A DNA stretch of 13,387 nucleotides from an uncultured Muribaculaceae bacterium. GTDB taxonomy: Bacteria; Bacteroidota; Bacteroidia; Bacteroidales; Muribaculaceae. Numbering within the stretch: position 1 is the first letter of the stretch; the number at the start of each line of letters is the position of its first letter. The notes under the pieces were generated by a model. The model was not told the origin of the DNA. It worked only from the letters and a program-made list of their open reading frames with translations, and searched no databases. The stretch lies in NCBI GenBank assembly GCA_934663645.1, contig CAKUKR010000070.1, positions 1 to 13,387 on the forward strand. The letters run 5' to 3'. Both the position numbers and the translations under genes were made by a program. Shown here piece by piece: positions 7,259 through 13,386 of this stretch.

Positions 7259-9283
7259 ATGAAAAAAGGACTGCTGATACTGGCTGCGGCGGCTGCGATG
7301 CTGTTTGCAAGCCCGGCACAGGCACAGAAGAAGTCGAGCGTGCTCGACATAAAGCAGAGCATCACCGATGATGCCATAGTGTTCCCCGAGAGTTTCGAGG
7401 CCGATACACAGGCCATGCTCGAAGGGTGGTACATGAAGAACTATACAGCCACGGACGACCGCTACCGCACCGCTCCTGATGTGAACGTGAGCGACGAGGT
7501 GATCATCGAGCGGCTCAAGAACATACCCACGGTCATCGAGCTGCCGTTCAACCAGGTAGTGCGCAAATACATAGACCGCTACACCAAGAGCGGCCGCAAA
7601 CTTGTCACGGTATGCCTCGGGCTCGGCAACTATTACCTGCCCATAATAGAGCAGGCTCTCGAAGCCGAGGGGCTGCCTCTGGAGCTGAAATACCTCCCCA
7701 TGATTGAGTCGGCGTTCAACCCCAACGCAGTCTCGCGTTCCGGCGCTACTGGGCTGTGGCAGTTCATGCTCTCGGCAGCCAAGGGGTATGACATGGAGGT
7801 GTCGTCGCTCGTCGATGAACGCCGCGACCCCTTCGAGTCGTCCAAGAAGGGCGCGAAGCTCCTCAAAGACCTCTACAACACATACGGCAAATGGGATCTC
7901 GCAATCGCCGCTTACAACTGCGGCCCGGGCAATGTGAACAAGGCCATACGACGTGCCGGCGGTGACCCGGCACAGCATGACTTCTGGTCTATATACAACT
8001 ATCTCCCGAAGGAGACACGCGGGTATTTCCCGATGTTCATCGCCGCAAACTACATCATGACATACTATCAGGACCACAACATAAGCCCGGTAGTGCCCAC
8101 AAAACCGCTGGTGACAGACACTGTGGCTGTCAACACGCGCATCAACCTGAACCAGATTTCCCATGTGCTTGACATACCGATGGACGAGCTGCGGCTGCTC
8201 AACCCGCAGTTCCGCGCCGATATAATACCGGGCAACAGCCAGCGCCGATATATGCTCATTCTCCCGTCCCGCCAGATTTCGGCATACATCATGAGCGAGC
8301 AGGAGATAATGAATTATGACGCAGCCAAATATGCCCGCCGTGCTGTGGCTGACCCTGGTTCACTGCCCAAGGAAAGCGACCTTGCGGACAATGGCTCGCC
8401 TGATCAGGCTCCGGCTGAACAGCCGGCCAACGTGAACGACGACTTGCTTGCCATGGAGCCGGAAAACGACGACACTGACGACGATTACCGCAAGATGCGC
8501 GAGACATCACAGCGCAAGGAGCAGGAAGCGCGCCAGCGTCACCAGTCGTCGCAGACTCCTCCCCCTGCCACTACCAACGCCGCGGGGCAGACCATCCACA
8601 AGGTTGCTGCAGGCGAATCGCTGCAGTCCATTGCCGAAATGTACCAGATTTCGCAAGACCAGCTGAAACTGTGGAACAACCTCAAGCGCAACAGCGTGCG
8701 TGTGGGACAGCAGCTGATAGTCAGGACCAACTCGTCCGTTCAGTCGGGCAGCTCCCGCCAGCGCAGCCAGTCCAGCAAGTCTGTTTCGTCGTCAGACAAT
8801 GCGCAGACAGCTCCCTCGCCAGCGGCAAAGCCGGCTCGCAAGAGCCAGCAGTCAGCCTCGTCAGCGGCAGCGACATCTGGCAAGGGCAAGAAAGCGGATG
8901 CCGCAACTGCCGACAGTGGTAAGACAAAGGTGAAGAAGAACTCCAAGAAGAACGCGGAAGAAACAAAATCTGCCGGCAAGAAGGACAAGAATAAATCTCG
9001 CAACAGGAAGAAAGCGGCTAAAGCCAAGCCCACGACCCACGAGGTGAAGAACGGCGAGAGCCTCGAGAAGATAGCCAAGCGACACGGCGTGACCGTAGAC
9101 GAGATCCGCAAGGCCAACAAAATCAAGGGCGATATAATACACGCCGGCGATGACCTGAAGATACCCGCCAAGTCAAAATCGGCAAAGGCCGCAAAGTCGG
9201 GCAAGAAGAACAAGAAGGCTGACAAGGCTTCCAAGTCCTCGAAGTCGTCCAAATCCAGCAAGTCCAAGAAAAAGAAAAAATAA
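7259..9283 (+). CDS. MltD-like membrane-bound lytic murein transglycosylase with LysM domains
   Basis: This 674-residue secreted enzyme cleaves the MurNAc-GlcNAc bond of peptidoglycan with 1,6-anhydro product formation. Residues 1-22 are a signal peptide (cleavage likely after AQA). The SLT domain spans about 125-240: catalytic E150 lies in MIESAFNPNAVSRSGATGLWQFM (split here at E150-S151), and AAYNCGPGN is at 217-225. A weak LysM-like segment covers about 292-337. Clear LysM domains occupy about 445-488 and 592-636; these bind glycan. An acidic, Gln-rich linker (about 370-430) precedes them. A Lys/Ser-rich linker (about 495-590) and a basic tail (638-674) surround the last LysM. The ATG at 7259 was chosen because it starts the signal peptide; an ATG at 7226 would add 11 unhelpful residues. 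MltD-like is a family-level call. Confidence 0.92.
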   Translation: MKKGLLILAAAAAMLFASPAQAQKKSSVLDIKQSITDDAIVFPESFEADTQAMLEGWYMKNYTATDDRYRTAPDVNVSDEVIIERLKNIPTVIELPFNQVVRKYIDRYTKSGRKLVTVCLGLGNYYLPIIEQALEAEGLPLELKYLPMIESAFNPNAVSRSGATGLWQFMLSAAKGYDMEVSSLVDERRDPFESSKKGAKLLKDLYNTYGKWDLAIAAYNCGPGNVNKAIRRAGGDPAQHDFWSIYNYLPKETRGYFPMFIAANYIMTYYQDHNISPVVPTKPLVTDTVAVNTRINLNQISHVLDIPMDELRLLNPQFRADIIPGNSQRRYMLILPSRQISAYIMSEQEIMNYDAAKYARRAVADPGSLPKESDLADNGSPDQAPAEQPANVNDDLLAMEPENDDTDDDYRKMRETSQRKEQEARQRHQSSQTPPPATTNAAGQTIHKVAAGESLQSIAEMYQISQDQLKLWNNLKRNSVRVGQQLIVRTNSSVQSGSSRQRSQSSKSVSSSDNAQTAPSPAAKPARKSQQSASSAAATSGKGKKADAATADSGKTKVKKNSKKNAEETKSAGKKDKNKSRNRKKAAKAKPTTHEVKNGESLEKIAKRHGVTVDEIRKANKIKGDIIHAGDDLKIPAKSKSAKAAKSGKKNKKADKASKSSKSSKSSKSKKKKK

Positions 9284-9301
9284 GCACTGTCTACTTGCAT
9301 G

Positions 9302-9339
9302 GGGATGCCGGCAAACTGCATTGCGGTGAGCGGCATCCC
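9302..9339 (+). other. Hairpin flanked by CTTGCAT repeats between mltD-like gene and the next gene
   Basis: GGGATGCCG (9302-9310) pairs with CGGCATCCC (9331-9339). Inside the 20-base loop, GCAA (9311-9314) can pair with TTGC (9321-9324). The direct repeat CTTGCAT brackets the structure at 9294-9300 and 9342-9348. No T-run follows, so it may attenuate or stabilise the transcript between the two genes; a small mobile-element remnant is less likely. Confidence 0.5.
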
Positions 9340-9362
9340 TGCTTGCATAATCACCCGGAGCC

Positions 9363-9872
9363 ATGGAATTTGACGACGATTACCTCCAGAGAGACCGCTA
9401 CTACCGCGAGAACATACTCGGTGACGGTGACGAATATGAAGGGGATTATGGCGACATGGAAGAGCAAGGCTACGATGCGATAGCCGATGACGACGTGTAC
9501 GACAACGCCCCGCAAATCGGCTGTACGCCGAATATGTTTGGCGACAGCCGGTTTGATGAGGGGCAAAGTGACGAGGCCACCGCGATGCAGCGTGTATGGC
9601 ACGACTACCATGTCCTCGGGTATGCCGATGACGACGGCGATGACCGCGCCGCCAAGTCCCGCCAGGCCGCCCTCCAAGACCGCACGGAACCGTCCGGGGA
9701 AATCAGGTTTCAGCCGATGTCAAAGAAATACCGCGAGATGTCTGCCCAGAGGCTGAAAGAGCAGGAAAAGCAGGAAGCCGCGAGGATAATCCGCGCCAAC
9801 CGCGCTGTCTGCATAGCCGTTGCAGCCGCTGTTATCATCTCCCTGCTCCTAATCCTTATGATCCTTATGTAA
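9363..9872 (+). CDS. Acidic protein with a C-terminal membrane anchor, unknown function
   Basis: I do not recognise this 169-residue protein. Residues 1-100 are rich in Asp, Glu and Tyr, look largely disordered and carry no obvious motif. Residues about 118-147 are charged and helical (SKKYREMSAQRLKEQEKQE), possibly a short coiled coil. Residues 148-169 form one hydrophobic helix that ends at the last residue, the layout of a tail-anchored protein with its acidic part in the cytoplasm. GGAG lies 4 bases before the ATG at 9363, an unusually good ribosome-binding site for this group. The gene follows the mltD-like gene by 79 bases on the same strand, so it is probably the last gene of the parAB cluster. 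Codon use looks like that of its neighbours. Confidence 0.8.
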   Translation: MEFDDDYLQRDRYYRENILGDGDEYEGDYGDMEEQGYDAIADDDVYDNAPQIGCTPNMFGDSRFDEGQSDEATAMQRVWHDYHVLGYADDDGDDRAAKSRQAALQDRTEPSGEIRFQPMSKKYREMSAQRLKEQEKQEAARIIRANRAVCIAVAAAVIISLLLILMILM

Positions 9873-9877
9873 CGGCA

Positions 9878-9911
9878 GCGAGGGGGCATCAATCTGATGA
9901 TGCCCCCTCGC
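9878..9911. terminator. Bidirectional 14-bp hairpin between convergent transcripts
   Basis: GCGAGGGGGCATCA (9878-9891) pairs perfectly with TGATGCCCCCTCGC (9898-9911) around a 6-base loop. It begins 6 bases after the stop of the acidic-protein gene and ends 5 bases beyond the 3' end of the leftward tRNA-Leu, so it can serve both. Neither side has a real T-run, only TTCGT on the plus strand. Confidence 0.75.
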
Positions 9912-9915
9912 TTCG

Positions 9916-10000
9916 TACAGAAAGTGGGACTCGAACCCACACAGCCGATAAAGGCCAAAGGATTTTAAGTCCTTCGTGTCTACCATTCCACCATTTCTGC
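9916..10000 (-). tRNA. tRNA-Leu (anticodon UAA)
   Basis: This is an 85-base class II tRNA. The acceptor strand GCAGAAA pairs with TTTCTGT, giving a G1-U72 wobble pair, followed by discriminator A73. The anticodon stem AAGGA/TCCTT holds the loop CTTAAAA, so the anticodon is UAA and it reads UUA codons. A long variable arm (GGCC...GGCTG region) and the T-arm GTGGG-TTCGAGT-CCCAC complete it. CCA is not encoded. A promoter lies just upstream and a hairpin just downstream, so it is probably a single-gene transcript, although read-through from the lspA operon is possible. Confidence 0.96.
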
Positions 10001-10021
10001 GCGTAAAATAGTAACTCGGTG

Positions 10022-10053
10022 CAAATGTAGTCATTTTTCGCGAAATACACAAA
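10022..10053 (-). promoter_or_regulatory. Promoter of the tRNA-Leu gene (sigma-ABfr type)
   Basis: On the minus strand TTTG (10050-10053), 20 bases, then TACATTTG (10022-10029) followed by CA is a perfect Bacteroidetes promoter. The start point near 10015 would leave about 15 bases before the mature tRNA. It begins 5 bases past the stop codon of the small gene at 10058-10294. Confidence 0.75.
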
Positions 10054-10057
10054 TGCC

Positions 10058-10294
10058 TCAGCACTGCCAGTCGGGCGGAAGCGGCTGTCCTATGACTATT
10101 CTGTACACACCGTCATGGTATCTTACGCCCTCACATTCTGCCATATACGGTTCGGTTAGCACATTCGTCACCAAGCCGTCAGTGACGGTGACAGTCGCTA
10201 TCGTCATCGTGTATTTGTGAGCTGAACCAGCTGCATCCACTACAACAATAGTGCGGGCAAGGTGTTTTTGCGTGTAGCTGTCCGCGGCCCTCAT
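10058..10294 (-). CDS. Small protein coupled to the DUF4296 gene, unknown function
   Basis: I do not recognise this 78-residue protein. It has no signal peptide, membrane segment or cysteine motif; its two cysteines are C54 in AECEG and the last residue. The middle (about 15-47) is rich in Val, Thr and Ile in an alternating pattern that suggests beta strands. Its ATG overlaps the TGA of the upstream DUF4296 gene in ATGA, the same coupling used by parA-parB. It ends 5 bases before the tRNA promoter. The tight packing at both ends argues that it is a real gene, though a spurious frame cannot be excluded. Confidence 0.6.
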   Translation of the reverse strand: MRAADSYTQKHLARTIVVVDAAGSAHKYTMTIATVTVTDGLVTNVLTEPYMAECEGVRYHDGVYRIVIGQPLPPDWQC

Positions 10295-11241
10295 CTCGCA
10301 ATCCTCAATCCGCCGGGGCGGCGTGTCGGTTCTGCTTTCTCTGGTGCGCCCTTGCTCTCGGGCTTGGCTCCTATCGGTTTTCCGACTGGCTCAATATGGC
10401 TCGGCTCTCCCGGCTGCGGCTCGTCAAACGGGTTGTCCACTGTCGCCGCGCTCTTGGCGGCAGCTCCAGCATCGCCTGCCTTGCGCGGACCGCGATAGTC
10501 CGTCTGCTGCATATACAGGTTGTATGTCTCCATGGCGAGGGGCTGGTGTGTCAGTGAAATGCTGTCCATCCACACCGGCAGCATAGCGCGGTTGTCAACC
10601 CTCATGATGCCGTAAATGCGGCTGACAGTGCGTGATGAGTCTGATTGGAGCGAGATTTCGAGACGGCGGCCGCCGCTGTTGCGGCGCATTATATATGACG
10701 TGCCGCCCTCCTTGTAGTCCACGCCCATGGTGATCTGCACCGGCATGTCTCGCGACAGACGCAGCATCCATTTCAGTCTCTCACCGCGCGGCAGGTCAGA
10801 AACCGGCACGGAAAAGGTCAGAGCGTCCTGGGATGACAGCTGCGACAGGTATGCCATCGGCGAATAAGGCCACAGCGACCCGGCGGCGTCCTGCGAATTG
10901 TTGCTCACCGAGGCCAGCAGCTTCTTCTGCCTCCGGTCTAGCCGCTTGCCGACCTCCTCGTACAGCTTGGAGTAGTTCTCGAGGTTATGCCCATACCACT
11001 GCAGCGACTGGTCCAGCTCCTCCTGCGTCACCCCATGCTTCTCCAGCACGGCAAGCCGCAACACGTTGCGAGCCGAATCCGACCGGTATTCCAGATTGTT
11101 CTCGGCATAAGCATCTGCCAGTTGCAAATCAGCAATCAGGTCTGCCATCTTCCCCTCTGAAAGGTGGTCTTCTCCCGAACAGGCGGTCACTGCAAGTGCC
11201 GTCAGCACAGCAGGGACACACAGTCGTGTCAGCCGGTTCAC
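10291..11241 (-). CDS. DUF4296 domain lipoprotein
   Basis: This 316-residue predicted lipoprotein starts with a signal peptide and a lipobox ending at C21 (LAVTAC). SGED follows the cysteine. Residues about 25-115 are helical and acidic and match DUF4296 (LSEGKMADLIADLQLADAYA). After a linker, about 140-270 look beta-rich (SVPVSDLPRGERLKWMLRL). The C-terminus (about 275-316) is a Pro/Lys/Arg-rich, low-complexity tail. The start codon is GTG, overlapping the lspA stop as GTGA, so translation is probably coupled. Function is unknown. Its place after lspA makes it a plausible substrate of the signal peptidase, though LspA processes all lipoproteins. Confidence 0.85.
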   Translation of the reverse strand: MNRLTRLCVPAVLTALAVTACSGEDHLSEGKMADLIADLQLADAYAENNLEYRSDSARNVLRLAVLEKHGVTQEELDQSLQWYGHNLENYSKLYEEVGKRLDRRQKKLLASVSNNSQDAAGSLWPYSPMAYLSQLSSQDALTFSVPVSDLPRGERLKWMLRLSRDMPVQITMGVDYKEGGTSYIMRRNSGGRRLEISLQSDSSRTVSRIYGIMRVDNRAMLPVWMDSISLTHQPLAMETYNLYMQQTDYRGPRKAGDAGAAAKSAATVDNPFDEPQPGEPSHIEPVGKPIGAKPESKGAPEKAEPTRRPGGLRIAR

Positions 11242-11930
11242 TTTCCCTCGTGAGAAGCGGTGTCCTTGGCACCCTTGACTTTCTTGCCGAACAGCAGCAA
11301 CAACGCCCGGTCAGCATCGCGGCGGTAGAAGAGTATCAGCACGGCTACGCCCACGCAGATGCTCGCGTCGGCAAAGTTGAATATGTAACTGAAAAACTCG
11401 AAGTCTGTTCCTCCCACCCACGGCAGCCATTCGGGCAGCGTACACTCAAACAGAGGGAAATAGAACATATCGACCACTCGGCCGTAGAACCACGGCGCAT
11501 AGCCGTCGCCGGGGAACGCTTGCGCCACCTCGGGAGGCATCGGATTGTTGAATATCTGGCCGTAGAACACGCAGTCGAAGATGTTGCCGGCAGCGCCGGC
11601 GCATATCAGCGCGACTGTCACGAGAAAGCCGGCACGCAGACCATCAGCGCGGCACAGTCGTCGCAATGCCGTGAATATCAGTGCAACAACCGCAATACGC
11701 CCCAGCGTGAGCGCAATTTTCGGTATGAAGTTCATCCCCATGGCCATGCCCGAGTTCTCGATAAACTTGATGTGCATCCACGGCAGCACCTCGACATCCT
11801 CGCCCATGTAGAAATGGGTCTTGACATATATTTTTATCACCTGGTCCACTATCAGAATCAAGGCCATGACGGCGCAGAGCAGTCCCAGTCTGTGGAACGC
11901 GCGGCTGCTTTTATCGGCTAATCTGTTCAC
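11238..11930 (-). CDS. lspA: Lipoprotein signal peptidase (signal peptidase II)
   Basis: This inner-membrane aspartyl protease removes signal peptides from diacylglyceryl-modified prolipoproteins. Numbered from the GTG at 11930 (230 residues), the catalytic aspartates are D119 in GAAGNIFD and D188 in FNFADASI. VDQVIK (28-33) in the first helix and FIENSGMAMGM (56-66) are also conserved. About 45 extra residues between the two catalytic motifs and the replacement of the usual Arg after D119 resemble Bacteroides LspA. The start is uncertain. No ATG precedes the first helix. A TTG at 11969, two codons past the preceding gene's stop, would add 13 residues; the GTG gives a typical short cytoplasmic N-terminus and was chosen. 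The gene lies in the TraR/DksA operon. Confidence 0.93.
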   Translation of the reverse strand: MNRLADKSSRAFHRLGLLCAVMALILIVDQVIKIYVKTHFYMGEDVEVLPWMHIKFIENSGMAMGMNFIPKIALTLGRIAVVALIFTALRRLCRADGLRAGFLVTVALICAGAAGNIFDCVFYGQIFNNPMPPEVAQAFPGDGYAPWFYGRVVDMFYFPLFECTLPEWLPWVGGTDFEFFSYIFNFADASICVGVAVLILFYRRDADRALLLLFGKKVKGAKDTASHEGK

Positions 11931-11972
11931 GTCTTTGTTCGTATTGGTCAGTAACGGTTTGTGCGGCAAGCG

Positions 11973-12344
11973 TCATTTGCCCTTTGCTTCAATCGACAGA
12001 GTGGCATGCGGCACGGCACGCAGACGCTCCTTAGGAATCAGCTTGCCAGTGACGCGGCAGATGCCGTATGTCTTGTTGTCAATGCGCTGGAGTGCGCCCT
12101 CGAGCTTGCGTATGAACTGAAGCTGTCTGTCGGCAAGCCGCTTTATCTCGACATTGCGGGCATAATCCACACCCGCGTCCGTTGAGTTGGTTATTGCCAT
12201 AACCTCGTCAGAGGCACTGTTGTCAACAGCCGACCCGACAAGGTCATTGTATTCCTGACGCGCCTTTTCCAGCTTTGTCGTCACAATAGCACGGAACTCC
12301 TCGAGCTCCTCATCAGAATATCGTTTCTTAGTGTCGTCGCTCAT
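11973..12344 (-). CDS. TraR/DksA family transcriptional regulator without zinc cysteines
   Basis: This 123-residue protein belongs to the TraR/DksA family, whose members enter the secondary channel of RNA polymerase. Residues about 10-90 form the helical coiled-coil part. The C-terminal globular motif YGICRVTGKLIPKERLRA (93-110) and VPHATLSIEA (111-120) follow. Only C96 remains of the four zinc-binding cysteines, as in the Bacteroides homologues I recall, so it probably folds without zinc. The ATG at 12344 (MSDDTKKRYSDEEL) matches the family N-terminus. The frame stays open to an ATG at 12428, 28 codons upstream and right at the predicted transcription start. It is the first gene of the operon with lspA and the DUF4296 gene. 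Whether it acts with ppGpp cannot be seen. Confidence 0.9.
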   Translation of the reverse strand: MSDDTKKRYSDEELEEFRAIVTTKLEKARQEYNDLVGSAVDNSASDEVMAITNSTDAGVDYARNVEIKRLADRQLQFIRKLEGALQRIDNKTYGICRVTGKLIPKERLRAVPHATLSIEAKGK

Positions 12345-12438
12345 GATAACTGCATTTGTAGAAGGCCCGTAAGCCTGTTCCAACAGCTTTATTGTCGCCC
12401 ATCCGTAGCATTTCTGGAGGCGGCTCATATAAAGCCCA

Positions 12439-12469
12439 CAAAGTTAGATAATTCCCCCGTATTCTGCAA
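12439..12469 (-). promoter_or_regulatory. Promoter of the TraR/DksA-lspA operon (sigma-ABfr type)
   Basis: On the minus strand TTG (12467-12469), 20 bases, then TAACTTTG (12439-12446) matches the Bacteroidetes consensus exactly at the -7 box. Transcription would begin near 12432. This leaves an untranslated leader of about 88 bases before the ATG at 12344. Confidence 0.7.
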
Positions 12470-12492
12470 CACCGCCCCCGAAATAATGCTTG

Positions 12493-12536
12493 TGCGCAAA
12501 ACTACCAGGGGCTGCGCGGCAAGGCACAGCCCCTGG
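12493..12536 (-). terminator. Terminator of the lipocalin-like lipoprotein gene
   Basis: CCAGGGGCTG (12505-12514) pairs perfectly with CAGCCCCTGG (12527-12536) around a 12-base loop. On the minus strand it is followed by TAGTTTTGCG, a short U tract. It lies about 90 bases past the stop at 12626 and before the next promoter at 12439-12469, so it separates the two transcripts. The stretch 12537-12625 shows no gene. Confidence 0.7.
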
Positions 12537-12625
12537 AATATGCGGTATTCGGCATCGTCGTTAGTCTGCCTTACGCCTCCGCTCCGTCAGCCTTTGATTG
12601 GCGTGCGGCAGCACGACATACGGTG

Positions 12626-13189
12626 TCAATTCAAGCGCTGGTATGACGTTGTTCCGTCCTTATCTGACAGAACCAGTTCGTTGTCATCCACCTTCACGAT
12701 TTTGTAATCGTTGGGTGTCAAGAAATCGCTTTTGAGTTCGGGCATTACATCGGCTGCGAAGTTTTGTTTGTACTGATTTGCAAGTTGTTGCAAGTCCGGG
12801 TCATTGGGGTGGGACAGTTCCATGCCGGCAAAGTTGATGCTTGCGTCCGAGTACTTTTCATACAATCTGCCGTCCTTGATTTCCCATGTACCTGTAGATG
12901 AGAATTTGTATTTGAGGATTACAGAGTACTCATCATACAGGCTGATGACGTATTGGAACGTTCCGGTCGAGTTGGTTTTTTTGTCTGCCTCGTATGTGCA
13001 GGTTTCATCTGCCATGACTCTGAGTGTTATGCCGTCATCGATCACTTCGGCAGTATCCTGTGCATCTGTGGCAGCAGAGTACCATTTCCCGACGATTTTT
13101 CGCTCCTGCTCGCTTTTGAACAGGTTGCAGCTCGTCATCACCACGGCGACGAGCGAGAGCATCAGAATGCCCAGTGTAGTTTTTCTCAT
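12626..13189 (-). CDS. Lipocalin-like lipoprotein, unknown function
   Basis: This 187-residue predicted lipoprotein starts with a signal peptide and a cysteine at C21 (VMTSC). The body opens with KIVGKWYSA (31-39), whose GKW resembles the first strand of lipocalin-like domains common in Bacteroidales. Further alternating strands (STGTFQYVISL, STGTWEIKDGRLY) and the end VDDNELVLSDKDGTTSYQRL fit a small beta barrel. No ligand can be named. Two 60-base lines in this gene count at 43% and 45% GC and a third at 52%, against 65% for one line of miaB, so it looks AT-richer than its neighbours. The upstream region is AT-rich near the ATG, as usual here. No TAnnTTTG promoter was found to 13387. Confidence 0.8.
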   Translation of the reverse strand: MRKTTLGILMLSLVAVVMTSCNLFKSEQERKIVGKWYSAATDAQDTAEVIDDGITLRVMADETCTYEADKKTNSTGTFQYVISLYDEYSVILKYKFSSTGTWEIKDGRLYEKYSDASINFAGMELSHPNDPDLQQLANQYKQNFAADVMPELKSDFLTPNDYKIVKVDDNELVLSDKDGTTSYQRLN

Positions 13190-13278
13190 GATTGAAAGAT
13201 TTTATTTCGGTTTTGTGAAGTGTTGGTTTCCGCTGGCTTCTAACGCTTGAGGCAGAGACGGCGGAATACAGCGTTATG

Positions 13279-13386
13279 TCACGGCATATTGCCGCCATGT
13301 CTGACGGCTGTTGAATCCGGCGGAGTCCAGTTGATTAATTTGTCGGCTTTTCGGTTGTGTTCATGCTCCTTGTTGATGCACTTAGA
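13279..13386 (-). CDS. Possible 3' end of a leftward gene cut by the window edge
   Basis: One minus-strand frame is open from the window edge at 13386 to a TGA at 13281-13279, giving 35 residues that include NRKADKLINWTPPDST. It is the only minus-strand frame open that far at this edge. I recognise no family. A short inverted repeat CGGCA-TAT-TGCCG (13282-13294) covers its last codons. It could equally be a chance frame in an intergenic region; the 89 bases from 13190 to 13278 show no gene. Confidence 0.25.
   Translation of the reverse strand, partial: SKCINKEHEHNRKADKLINWTPPDSTAVRHGGNMP

Noticed and set aside
9230..9283. Short repeated AAGTCGTCC-like units as a CRISPR or satellite repeat
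   Set aside because: They are in-frame Lys/Ser codons of the transglycosylase tail, without spacers or fixed repeat length.
10833..11921. Plus-strand open frame of 362 codons across lspA and the DUF4296 gene
   Set aside because: It is antisense to two genes whose catalytic or lipobox motifs are visible; its composition is that of a shadow frame.
12602..12615. Small CGTGC-GGCA-GCACG hairpin after the lipoprotein gene
   Set aside because: A 5-bp stem with no U tract is too weak; the 10-bp hairpin at 12505-12536 is the better terminator.
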